A DNA stretch of 64,000 bases, taken from assembly GCA_030062745.1 (NCBI GenBank), contig CP099849.1, positions 20,235,144 through 20,299,143 on the forward strand, written 5' to 3'. The notes beneath the pieces were generated by a model. The model saw nothing but the letters and a program-made list of their open reading frames with translations. It had not been told where the DNA came from and ran no database searches. Source of the DNA: Capitulum mitella (Eukaryota; Arthropoda; Thecostraca; Pollicipedomorpha; Pollicipedidae). The translations under genes were made by a program, and so were the position numbers. Below are positions 53,101 to 63,393 of this stretch, piece by piece; position 1 is the first letter of the stretch; each line of letters starts with the position of its first letter.

Positions 53101-55812
53101 GGTGACCCCGGCGGCACAGGTGACACGCGGTCGTCGTCAGGTTGACGGGTGACCTGCGACAGTCCTCCGGGGGCAGGTGAGCCCGACCGCCCTCACGAGG
53201 ACACACGGTCCGCGGCTGTCCTCAGGACGACAAGCGATCCCGTGACGACGACGACAGGCGGCTCCCTATTCCTCCCCCTCCCCCTCCCTGCTGAGATAGG
53301 CAGCGGCCCGTCATTCCGCCGCTGCACTGGTTGCATGCGGACGGCGCTTCCGCGGCGCGGCCGGCGTGGCGCGGCACCGTTTCCGCCACGGCGGGCTCTG
53401 ATCGATGTACGGCGGGCCCGGGCAGCGCGCGCACTCCGCCACACGGCCGTCGTAGTAAACCCGTGGCGATGGGGTGAAAACGCCCGCCAGCCGCCCTGCT
53501 TTCCGGGTCGTTTGCCGCGCCCTTTTGTCGCTGGGGCTGCGGTGCGCGGGACTTCGCCTAAGGCGACGCTGAGCTTTGTTGTCAAGTGTTGTAATAACAC
53601 GAGCCACTTCCGTTTCAAGTAGTGGGGAGGACACAAAGGAGCACGCACAACTCAAAGAAAAAGCAAAGCATGGAATACACGCTTAAAAAGCATTTTCCAA
53701 GACGAGGCTCTTGAAACGCTGATTTTATAGCTTTTGTGGATCCACTACCGGCGTATTAAGAAACGGCGAACGGCTGCCCGGGGCTATTCTGAGGAAAATC
53801 CATCACTGACGATGACTATGTACTATGTATGGAAGGCGGGCCGACCGGGCCGCACGCGACACACGCCTGTGCCGAATGACCACGAACACATCAGTGGCAG
53901 CTTGCCTGACTGGCCACCGTCCCCAGAGGCTGTGTACCTCGGGGTACGGACAGGACCGGTGGGACCTGGCCAACTTGGGTCAGCACCTAGATCCCTCTAC
54001 TTTTTGTCGGTGCTGACAGGACGCACAGGTTTGCTCAGAAAAGCGCGAAGGAAGCCCATGGAAGTAGACTTCCAGTGGGTCGAGAGGCAGTAGTGTTGCT
54101 TGAACAATTTTGCTTTATCATTATTACTTTCGATTCGCACAATTTTCTCTGTACTGAACGATTTTATTATTACGACGAGTGATGCAAGGAAAATAACTCC
54201 GCAGAACGCCACGTTCCCCTGACTCCCGACATCAGCGATGGCGCCCGCGCTGCCGGTGCGCTCCAGCGAGGCCAAACTGTGTCCGGTTCGGCAGCGCGTG
54301 GCTCGCCGGCCAGCCGGCCGCGGGACCGGTGTCGACGGGCGGCCGACGCGGCGGCCTCCTTTGCAGGCCGTATAACTCCTCTTCGCTTCGCTTCGCCGCG
54401 CCGCGCCGCCGCCGCCGGCCGGCCGCCGCCTTATAGGGCGAAGACCTTGAGACGGCCGGCCGCCGGGTCTGCGGCCTGCCCGTGGGCGCGTTGCCGGGGG
54501 AAGCGCCCCTGTTCCCGGCAGCCAGACGCGGGAGAGGCCTCGCCGCCCTGCTGCGCGGTCGCGGGAAGGCGTTGGCGTTCTGGACAGCCGGGCTCGGCGA
54601 ATCGCTGGCAGTCCCGGTGGCTGGCTACATGCAACTCCTAATGTCCGGCTATTCGTGGGCAGGGAAAGACCGCTAGTCGGTAACTTCTCTCCTTCTGCGG
54701 CGGGGAGTTTCCGGGACGTGATGGTGAGCCACGTCCACACGGTCGTAATTCTCCCGCAGTGAAGTCATGCCGTACTCTCGGCGGGCCCGGCGACTTCGTC
54801 CACCGTCGTGCCTCGGACTCGGTCCCGGCGCCGGCGAACGGGGACGGAAGGGCCGGCGGCGGGCGGGCCGTTCCCCGTCCCTCCAAATCGGCCCAGGCGC
54901 GCCGACAGGAGGAAGGGCCGCAGCAGGCCGGCAGCCCTGATGGGCAGATTGGCCGGCGATAACCGAGCGAAAACAGAGTCGGCCGCTAATCCGGCGGCCG
55001 GCTGGCGGCGCGCCAGGCCCCGGCGCCGCGCCGTGGCGGCGGCCGCCGGGGTGACACGGACGGGCCACGTCCCGGGCGGGCAGGCCCCGGACGAGGTACG
55101 ACGGCGGACTCCCAGCTTCCGTGCCAGCGTTCGGCCGCCCCGGGAGGCACGGGACGCCAGTTCTGTTGCTACGGGAATGTTGGCTGGATGCGAGGAAGCC
55201 ACATGATCCTGCTCATGATATCGCCGCGTCCTGACAGCACCGAAAGGTTAGGGAAATAAGCGAGAAGCGGTCTCAGACCGATGGCGGTTCGGAGAAGCCG
55301 TCGGCGCGAGATCTGAAAGGATGCAAGCGGCCTGTGTGGTCCAAGGCACCTCGCAATTACACGCTTTAGCTCATGGCCACTCCATGAGTCTCGAAAATAC
55401 TACGTGGCCCCGAATGGTTTCTGACCTGGCCAGATCTTCCCGAAACTAAAGACCCTCCTTGCCTGCGTCTAGAGAAAAGGAACCACATACCCAAATCGTG
55501 CTACATCCGATCGTCAAACCCACTGCACCTTGTCTGCTGCGCAATCGACACCGCGACAAACAGCGACTCCGCTGCTGAGCCCGCTGTCGCCTGGGTCGCG
55601 CTGCCAGCCAGCTACCGCTCCAAGGCCGTCGCCGGCGTCCGCGGGGACCCGGACTCGATCGAGCCGTCCCCGCGGCGCTGACTCGGCCGAGGCGAGCCGC
55701 CGCCGGCCGAGCGCTGCTGATTCGCGACTTTCGCTGCCTGGGACGCTGCAGTGCGCCCGGCAGCCGGCCGATTAGGTTAGCCGGCGGCCGTGCGTTCGGA
55801 GCAGGTGGTTCC

Positions 55813-55820
55813 TATAAATA
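55813..55820 (+). promoter_or_regulatory. TATAAATA box, weak promoter candidate
   Basis: TATAAATA lies in otherwise GC-rich sequence, with an initiator-like CTCTGTCC about 28 bp downstream. No coding region follows that I can support. Confidence 0.2.
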
Positions 55821-57989
55821 CAGCGCCACTCCGGCTCTGTCCGGGCCCGGTCGTCGGCACGCGACTCTCGCAGAGAAGAGTCGACTTAAGCGCCGTTCTG
55901 AAGCCGATCGAACCCAGGCACGGACGTCGTTCGCGACCAAAGTGGCGCCGACGTGACGTTCGACTCAGCTAACCGACTCGGATGATCCCTTTGAACGACA
56001 GCACCTGCGGCGAACGCGAACCATGAGTCCGATTCACTCACAGGCCAGGAGATCACACTCTAATCATGCAAGTCCATGGCGATGCCAAGCACAAATGCGT
56101 CTAACTGGGCCACGAGACAATCAGGCTAATGAGCGGCGCCACCAGTGCGGCCCGTCCGGCGGGCCGGCGCCGGTGGGAGCGGCCGTCCGGGGGCCGCACG
56201 CCGCCCTAACGAGCAGGCCAGCTAATGGCGGTCACAGTAAACAGCGGGCGACGCGCCGGCGGAGACGTGACGCCCCGCGGACACGGGCCGGCGGTGGCGG
56301 CGGCGGCGGCGGTGGCCGGGCGGAAAAATCGGCGCCGCCTCCGCACTGAGGGATTAGGTCCGACAGACAAGCGGATAATAGACCCATGATATTTACGATC
56401 GGAGATTGGCGCCGCTCGGGGGAGGGCGCCGATGTGCCGCGGATGAAAATATCGCGCCGGTGAGGTCATGCGCGCCGTCAGCGCGAGGCTTCCGCGCCGC
56501 GGCACCAGCGCTCCAGCAGCTGGCCAAACATGACGTAGTGGAGTGTCACGGGTCGTAACGGCGGAGACGCCCGGGGCCGCGACGAAAACGTGAGATCATC
56601 GAAATAACAGCGCTAGCTGAGGGCCAAGGCCCACGCCGGCCGGCCGCGGCGCCGGAGTCGTGACCTCTCCGATCCGGCCGACTGTGATCTCCCGCCTGAT
56701 TACCGGGTCACGCCGCGGCCGCCGCCGCCTGTCTGACCGACCAGCCAGGAGACGCCCACCAGACGCCCGTCCCGTTGCCAGGCGACCTTGGCGTGGCCTG
56801 CAGCGGGCCGCGCTGCTGCCACCTAGCGGCAGCAGCTGGCGGCCGAACCGGCCCTGTCGCGGCCGGCGCCGGCCGCAGCGGTCGACAGTCGCAATGCGGT
56901 CACGCACGGGTCGGAAACGACCCGGCCGCGACACGTCGCGACCGGGCCCCGTCGGCGGCGACGGCGCATGCGCGGCCGACGGCGCCGCGACGCGGCGGCC
57001 GGCCGGCGCCGGCGCTGCAACACATCCCGCATTCCGGCGCCGGCTGGAATCCCGTCCGACCACTTTTGTCGGCCGGCGAAAATAAAAACAGCGCCCGGAG
57101 TGGACGGTGGCCGCCGACTGACCCCTCCGAGGCCGCGTCGAGGCGCAGAAAAACCGCGCTCGGCCACTGCGGTCACCGCCGCCTTCGCGGCGCCGCGCGG
57201 CCGCCGGTCCGGCCGAGCAGGGCGGGAGCAGACGGCGAGCACTGCGGCACAGTCGACCTGCCAGGGGCTCGGGCGCCTGACTCTCGGCTTCGGCTCTCGA
57301 CAGCAATCTCGAGAGCCTAGCACCGGAAAATGACGAAAGGAGAACGGCTCTTGCCGGCCGGTGATGACTTGGACTGCAGCTAAGAGAGCGGTAACGAGGT
57401 GATGCAGAGAAAGGGGATTAGCGTCGACAGAGGCCGCCGGGTCGCCAGCCTCGAGCAGGGGAGGTATGGTGTCACAGCGGTCTTTAAGAAGGCGAGCAAG
57501 TATCTCGTTCCACAATGCCTTCGATTCTCCACTGGCCAGCCAACAAAGAACAAGGGCGTAGAATGGGAACCGTAAAACCCCTAGCGCCGAACAGTCCGCA
57601 AAACAGGCGATTTCATCAGCGTTAACCGTCCCCATAGCCACTCCGATTCGCGCCGCGCACGGCACGCCGCTCCACGAAGCCCAAACCAAGGCCCCGTGGC
57701 GCGCCGCCTATTCGCCAAAGGAGGAAGCTTGAAGACCTGGCTCTGAGGGCCAGAGTTTACGGCCGATCACGGCGGCCGTCCTCCGCGCGCTCGGCCGCGG
57801 GCTGAACGCCGACGGCGGGTTTCGATTTGTCAGCGTGCCACCGCGCCGGCCCGAATGGCCGCCCTGGGAGGCGGGGAATTCGCGCGCCCCCGACCGCAGC
57901 GGCGGCCGAGAAAAACCCGCCAACAATAGCCGGACCAACACGGCCGCGGCGGCATTGGCAGGCGCCGCGTGACCGGCCGCGCCTGGCGA

Positions 57990-58385
57990 CAGGGTGCACG
58001 GCGATCGGGTGCACGACGGCAACCGGTGCACGCCGAGGGCTGTGGACGACGGCGGACTGTGCACGTCACCAGAGTGTGGACAGCGGTCTTACGTGCTCAT
58101 CAACGGACTGTGCGTACTGTCACCGGACTGTGCACATCATAGGACTGTGCGCGCCACCTGACTGTACACGCCACACGACTGTGCACAACACCGGACTGTG
58201 CGCACCATCAGGCTGTGCACACCATCAAGCCGCGCACCTTCTGTGCACAGACTGCGCACAGCGACCGACTGTGCACAATCCAGGTCTACGCACGGTGGCG
58301 GACTGTGTGCATCATCCGACTATGCACAACGGCTGCCGTTGCACATCAGTGCATCTAACGCGGTGACGAACTGTGCACCTCACGG
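57990..58385. repeat. Degenerate GACTGTGCAC repeat (about 17-20 bp)
   Basis: Some 15-20 copies of (G/A)CTGTGCRCNNCA recur at 17-21 bp with frequent small changes. The left end grades into GGTGCACG strings. ApaLI-like GTGCAC palindromes recur throughout. Confidence 0.78.
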
Positions 58386-59244
58386 GAGGACCGAGTACGG
58401 CGGCGGCGGCCGGTCGGCCTGAGAACAAATAAGCAGCGCCGGCCAGACGGTCCGTCGCTCGGCCGCCAGGAAAGCCGGCCGCCGTCCGGCTAACTCGGCG
58501 ACGCCGGTCAGACTGGCCCCCGGCGATCCGGCGGCCGGCACTACCGAGAAAACGGGCGCTCCGTCCGCCGCGCCGCCCGGCGCCGGCGGGTTCGACTGCG
58601 GACGGAGAGCGCCGGCGTGACGGGGACGCCCGGCCCTCACGTCCGGCACTTCTGAGGGACGTGCTGACATTCCAGGAGCGTCTCCGGACGGGTCCGGAGG
58701 ACAGTTCCCGGCCGGATGAAAGGTAAACCCACGACAGACATCCGTCATCAAGCTAGCCTGTTTGCACGGTGATTTCACAAGCAAGGTTAAGCGACACCTT
58801 CGCGCCTTTGTGTTGACGCCCGCACGCGGATTCGAGGAAAACACTCGCGCGTGCTGATGTACGTATGTCTTAGTGAGCGAGAGACAGAACTGGGGAGCGG
58901 AAATGAGAACACCTCTGGAAGGGAGAGGACGGCAAAGGAAGAACAAAAGACAGGGCGCGAGAGCAGACAATATCTGTCCATCCCCAGACGCGTCACGGAG
59001 AACCTGCACCACCACGTCACGTCTGGTCGCTCGAGTATGGGCGGTCAGCATTTGTTTGCAAAATGGCCGATGATGCAAGCGGACTGCCAAACATGTCGAG
59101 CCTTACGGAGCCGGCTGGCGGCGGTCGGCACTGCTAGGAATCAGGCCACCGGCCCGGCCAGCCCGTGCAGAGGAAGTCCCTGGGGTCGGCCCGGCATCTT
59201 CTGAGATAGAGCACCGGCTGGTGGTCCGCCCTGGCCCAGTAGCG
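58386..59244. other. Non-coding sequence without recognised features
   Basis: Open frames on both strands lack recognisable domains, and no repeat array or RNA gene was seen. Confidence 0.45.
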
Positions 59245-59336
59245 GCGTTTCCCTGTCTATGGTTCTGGAAGCAGGCAGGCGCTTCTGAGCGTGACTGTGG
59301 TTCCGATCTAGACAGTCGCTTCTGTGTCTGTCTGTG

Positions 59337-59344
59337 GCTCTGGC
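59337..59344. repeat. Target site duplication, left (GCTCTGGC)
   Basis: This is an exact 8-bp match to 59636-59643 on the other side of the transposon. Confidence 0.9.
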
Positions 59345-59635
59345 CAGGGACGTAGCCAGGGGGCCATGGGGACCATGTCCCCCCTGAGCCAAGCGGTTTA
59401 CACTAGATATATAGCGATTTCGCAGGAATACGTAATGGTGATCATCTGTATATTGCAAAAGCAAACATATGTTTTCCTGTCCGTTCAATATGAAGTAAAT
59501 TACACAAACTTGCTGCAGTTTTGTTACAAATTCCGAATTTATGGAATGGTATATAAATTCCGTCATATGCCAGTAGCATACGACAAAATTCGACATTTGA
59601 CCCTCCCCCCGAGGAAGATCCTAGCTACGTGCCTG
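59345..59635. mobile_element. hAT-type non-autonomous DNA transposon (MITE), copy 1
   Basis: The 291-bp element begins CAGGGACGTAGCCAGG and ends with its near-perfect inverse, CTAGCTACGTGCCTG. It is flanked by an exact 8-bp direct repeat GCTCTGGC (59337-59344 and 59636-59643). Terminal CAG/CTG and 8-bp duplications are the signature of the hAT superfamily. It has no coding capacity, so it would have been moved by a transposase elsewhere. Its sequence matches the copy at 61368-61746, for example ACTAGATAT near the left end and GTCATATGCCAGT near the right end. Confidence 0.9.
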
Positions 59636-59643
59636 GCTCTGGC
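59636..59643. repeat. Target site duplication, right (GCTCTGGC)
   Basis: This is an exact 8-bp match to 59337-59344. Confidence 0.9.
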
Positions 59644-60243
59644 AGCAGGCAAGCGCTTCAGAGCTGTGAGTTGTGAGCTGTGACGGTCGCATCTGTGTCT
59701 GTCTGCGGCAGAGATACGCGTTCCTGTGTCTGTCTGTGACTCTGGGTGGATTCAGTTGAGATAGCAGCTTCTGTGTCTGTCTGGCTTCGGTCAAGATCGC
59801 AGCTTCTGTGTCTGTCTGTGGTTCCGGTCGAGACAGCAGTTTCTGTGTCTGTCTGAGGCTCTGGTCGAGAATAGCCTCTGCTGGGCGCGTGTACTATAGC
59901 TCTGGTCGGCGTCACATCGTGGTAGTAACGGCGGTTCAGACAGACCAGGTAATTGTGGTCTGAGTAAAGGAGGATTCAGGCCATGTGCGAACGATGGGCC
60001 AAAGCTCCATCCGTTTAACCCAACCCATCCCCGAACGGTGATGTTTCCTCAGATCTCGGTCACTTTGTTTCGCCATTTTCGAAGACCACTGTGTATTTTT
60101 AAACTTCGCCGGTCGGATGATGCATGAGAACCCGCACTGCTGTTTTTCCAGGATGGTCAGAAAGCGAAGAGGAGCAAATACATGGGACCTATGGAAACCT
60201 TTTTGTACATCCTCTTAGTACATTTTGTCAACTTTTCAACTTG

Positions 60244-60277
60244 AGGTCACTTCAGGTCACTGACCCAGGACAGGTCA
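60244..60277. promoter_or_regulatory. AGGTCA cluster: DR4 overlapping an IR1 (ecdysone-receptor-like)
   Basis: AGGTCA at 60244-60249 and 60254-60259 form a direct repeat with 4-bp spacing. The second also pairs with TGACCC at 60261-60266 as an inverted repeat with 1-bp spacing, the IR1 arrangement bound by EcR/USP. A further AGGTCA lies at 60272-60277. Function is inferred from motif arrangement only. Confidence 0.35.
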
Positions 60278-60414
60278 AGTAAGATCACGTTCCAAAAGTG
60301 AAGTGTCATAATTTTTTGTGAAACACATTAATTATTCTGAAACTTGTTCCATTTACCAAACACGACAGGTGCAATAATTCTGTTGTCTTGAATTTTTTGG
60401 AAATGTTAAATAAA

Positions 60415-60427
60415 TGACCTTAGGTCA
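60415..60427. promoter_or_regulatory. Everted AGGTCA pair (TGACCT-T-AGGTCA)
   Basis: This perfect everted repeat of nuclear-receptor half-sites with 1-bp spacing lies 140 bp from the DR4/IR1 cluster. Confidence 0.3.
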
Positions 60428-60711
60428 GCTAAACTTCCTGCCTTTTTTAGGCTATCAGTTGAGACTAATGGTCCAGTTCGGTAGTTCTGAACTCCGAATA
60501 TACCTTCTGATGCTTCTCATATCTTTTGCACATATAAATGTACCTTTTGGCCTGAGACCTGGGGACAGGTCATGTTTTATACCAAATTTTCTGACCCGCG
60601 GCTGAATGTTATTTCACGACTTATAGTCTCGGGATGTTCAGTATTCGTTTATGTTTCAGAAGCGCTGGTACATGGCAAGAACTTCTTTTTCAAGACTGAC
60701 TTAATCCCATT

Positions 60712-60727
60712 TGACCCAGACTGACCT
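60712..60727. promoter_or_regulatory. DR4 nuclear-receptor half-site pair
   Basis: TGACCC-AGAC-TGACCT is a direct repeat with 4-bp spacing (AGGTCA/GGGTCA on the minus strand). A weaker TGACAT follows at the same spacing. Confidence 0.3.
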
Positions 60728-61115
60728 AATCTGACATTTTGAAAAATGTTGTCTGTTTTCGGTGCTTACACACTATGCATGGCAAAAAGTGGTAAGAACC
60801 ACGCCCATGCCTACTTTCTGTTTAGTGTCTGCTGCCCCACTTCTCTTATTTTTGGTCGCTAAAATAAAAACCTGGACCATCGCTGAAATGCCTTTCCGTC
60901 AGATATCGAGCTTTCACATTGCATCCATGCCCATCACCAAGTCTGTGACTTCGTAAAGAAAATAATTTGGGGTATGGGTTTCATCATCTAAAAGGGGTAT
61001 TGCATGAGCCGATGTTGTATGATTTTATGCTGTGTCGTATATCATAAATGGCAACGCGGCAGATGATAGGCACCAGAAACTCCTGGCTTATGAGCGTCAA
61101 AAGTTCGGCCTAGGC

Positions 61116-61131
61116 TGACCTTGTTTGACCT
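61116..61131. promoter_or_regulatory. DR4 nuclear-receptor half-site pair
   Basis: TGACCT-TGTT-TGACCT is an exact direct repeat with 4-bp spacing, the third DR4 in about 900 bp. Confidence 0.3.
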
Positions 61132-61359
61132 TAATATGATGACTGCAAACCTGCTATGCATCCTGAACACGTCTGCGGCATGGGCTAGCCCAGACACAGT
61201 CTTTTGAAAGAAAAGCGCAATTCCTGCCTTTACAAACAGACGATATTTTTCCTCCAGTTTCAGTTTCGCTGAAATGGCCAAATATGATCTCAAGTGCTCT
61301 TTTCCTTCACCAGCTGGTAAATGAGGTCTTCTTTTTACGTCTTTGGAGCCATATCAACG

Positions 61360-61367
61360 ACTTGATT
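61360..61367. repeat. Target site duplication, left (ACTTGATT)
   Basis: This is an exact match to 61747-61754. Confidence 0.87.
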
Positions 61368-61470
61368 CAGGGACGTAGCCTGGGGGGGAGCCATGGGGGT
61401 CATGCCACCCCCTGGGCCAAGCCACCCCTGCCACTAGATATCTGGCGATTTCTCACGAATACGAAATAAT

Positions 61471-61516
<46 letters not shown>

Positions 61517-61746
61517 GCAAAACAATATATATAATATATGATATGGTAAATATATCACAATATATAGAGAAACATGTATAATATATGTGTGGCAAAAACA
61601 AGCATTATATGTTTTCCTGTGCGTTAAATATGAGGTGAATTGCGTAAAATTTTTCCTTTTCCTTGTAATTCTGTCATATGCCAGTGGTATGTGACAAAAT
61701 CTGACATTCTTCCCCCCCCCGCAGGAAAATCCTGGCTACGTGCCGG
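61368..61746. mobile_element. hAT-type non-autonomous DNA transposon (MITE), copy 2
   Basis: This 379-bp copy begins CAGGGACGTAGCCTGG and ends with the inverse TCCTGGCTACGTGCCGG. It is flanked by the direct repeat ACTTGATT (61360-61367 and 61747-61754; the match extends one more base as GACTTGATT). It aligns with copy 1 at both ends but carries an internal TA microsatellite and nearby ATATAT-rich sequence that account for most of the extra length. The final base pair differs from the usual CTG end. It has no coding capacity. Confidence 0.87.
61473..61513. repeat. (TA)n microsatellite, about 20 units
   Basis: An uninterrupted TA run lies inside transposon copy 2. Copy 1 has only a short ATATAT-like stretch in the corresponding area, so the expansion followed insertion or arose in a sub-lineage. 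Confidence 0.92.
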
Positions 61747-61754
61747 ACTTGATT
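61747..61754. repeat. Target site duplication, right (ACTTGATT)
   Basis: This is an exact match to 61360-61367. Confidence 0.87.
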
Positions 61755-63109
61755 ATCAGAGTTTTCTGCCAAAAATGCCAACAGGTTATTTGACATAAGG
61801 TGGCCTTTGGTAGCCTCAATACTGACCTGAATAGACAAAATCTGGATGTTTTCCCCTAGTTTTGAAAAGGCCTTTCCAACGGTGTTTTTCCTTTTTCTGC
61901 ACAACGTACAATTCTCGGAGATCCTGGGGGGGGGGATCTCATGAACCCCGGAACGGCAAAGGTGAATCCGGAGGACGATCAGACGAGGATTAGCAAAAAA
62001 ATGTTCCAAAAACGGCAAAGTGCCGTTTTCTATTTGAAACAAAGGATCAAAAGACATATAGGCCTCCTTTTACAACGAAAGGGGGGCATAGCCCCAATGC
62101 CCCCGGCAGTGGGTCAGGCTCTGATTAAGGATAGATACGTAACCACAACAGCGACATACAGAGTTACAATCGAGGCCAAACTCGAAAGGTCAGATATCTG
62201 TCCTGACCCTGGAGGTTCTGGAAAACACAGCTGCATATGTCGTGAACAAGCTGAGCTAGGCCCGACCTGCGTTGTGTTGAAAGAAGCATTTATTTAGTGA
62301 CGTCCTAAGGCAAATGGTGAATCGATAAAAGCCCGAGCGGACGACAGTCGTGGTTTCCAAACAGCGGATTACTCTTCACTAGATCCTGGACCCAGGCCTT
62401 GGCAATCAGTGCAGCCACAACAATGGGCAAACAAAGCGGGGATGAGAAGGACCTCGTGAAGCCAGTTGACCGGAATGTGGTAAATCATCAGCAGACGAGC
62501 GAGCGTCATAAATGACAGGTTGTCGTTTCAGGTAAGCACATGGTTCTCAGTAAATTAGCAGACGGTAAATGTTTGTGGTCCGACAGTGCCAAGCGGTACA
62601 GTCGACACAGAAGGATTACAAGATACAAAGTACAAACACATTTTAAAAATAATTTCCCGTTTTTTTCTGATGGGCCGCGAAAGATGTCATTTCCATGAAA
62701 ACCCTCGCCGTGAAAGGATTGCAGACAAAAGCCAAACCGAATAAGTGTCGCCGACTCATTCACACGGTCGGTGTGGCTGCCGCTCACTGTTGCCGGCACC
62801 TTAATTACCTGTCCGGCCATTCCGCTCCGGCCCCAGCGCAGATAAACCCGCCCGGCAGCGCCGGCGTCGACCGCTAAACCGGCCGCCTCCGGGAGCCATT
62901 GCATCCACAATGAGCGAGGCGCAACTTCAAACACGGCCGAGCGCCGGAAATGACCGGTGCGGCGGCCCGTCTCTGCGGCGACTCAGTATTCTGCCGCCGC
63001 CGCCGCAGCAGCGGCAGCAGAAGCAGCGGCTCTAAACAGACCGGCGCCGCCCGACGGCGGCGGTCGGCCGCGCGCAGATAAGTGTGATTTACTGGGCGAC
63101 TGCGTGTCT

Positions 63110-63110
<1 letters not shown>
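61755..63110. other. Transition from AT-richer island back to GC-rich sequence
   Basis: No gene is recognised. A G-rich hairpin tail lies at 62081-62113. From about 62.75 kb the sequence returns to GC-rich with CCG/CAG-type triplet runs near 62990-63035. Confidence 0.45.
62081..62113. repeat. G-run/C-run hairpin tail, possible repeat end
   Basis: A six-G run, CATAGCCCC, then TGCCCCCGGCAGTGGG can fold back. It resembles the motif at 1539-1568, and both follow AT-rich sequence. Confidence 0.3.

Positions 63111-63144
<34 letters not shown>
63110..63144. repeat. (CCG)n microsatellite, about 11 units
   Basis: CCG triplets repeat without interruption and create polyalanine in one plus-strand frame, an artefact of triplet repetition. 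Confidence 0.9.
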
Positions 63145-63197
63145 GGCGAGCGAGGTGCGCGTCGCTGTCAGCACGGGCGACGAGCCGCCCCGCCGGC

Positions 63198-63225
63198 GGG
63201 GGCGGGGGCGGGGGCGGGGCGGCGG
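63198..63225 (+). repeat. (GGGGGC)n run, potential G-quadruplex
   Basis: Four G-runs of four or five separated by single C, followed by GG, could form an intramolecular G-quadruplex. It also holds overlapping GGGGCGGGG GC-box cores. Confidence 0.7.
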
Positions 63226-63393
63226 ATCTGCCGACACGAGCCTGATCAGCAGGGTGGCAGCGGACAGTCGCCCCGTTGTCGACCGGTCAGCAGGTGACTG
63301 CACAGTTGTCAGCAGCCGGCACCGTCTCGCTGGCGGCCGGTCAGCAGGTGACGGAGTGCAGCAGACTGTGGGCACCCCATTGGCTGTCATACC

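Larger units (their letters stand above)
45800..57989. other. GC-rich non-coding sequence with AT-richer patches
   Basis: No exon is supported. AT-richer patches at about 50.0-50.4, 50.8-51.1 and 51.6-52.1 kb hold nothing I recognise. An open minus-strand frame at 56823-57689 has a reasonable-looking first 130 residues but no domain and no strong G/C third-position bias. Confidence 0.45.
59245..59880. repeat. 37-40-bp tandem repeat (TTCTGTGTCTGTCTG), split by a transposon
   Basis: Units share GGTTCCGGTCGAGACAGCAG followed by TTCTGTGTCTGTCTG, with about six or seven copies at 59245-59344 and 59644-59880. The gap is filled exactly by a 291-bp hAT-type element. Removing that element and one target duplication restores a unit that matches the neighbour at 59261-59290. 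Confidence 0.82.
59881..61367. other. AT-richer island between the two transposon copies
   Basis: Base composition shifts from GC-rich to clearly AT-richer here. No open frame has a recognisable domain. Many TGACCT/AGGTCA hexamers occur, including direct and inverted pairs. The island could be a larger decayed transposon or a regulatory region; no terminal repeats for a single large element were found. Confidence 0.5.
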
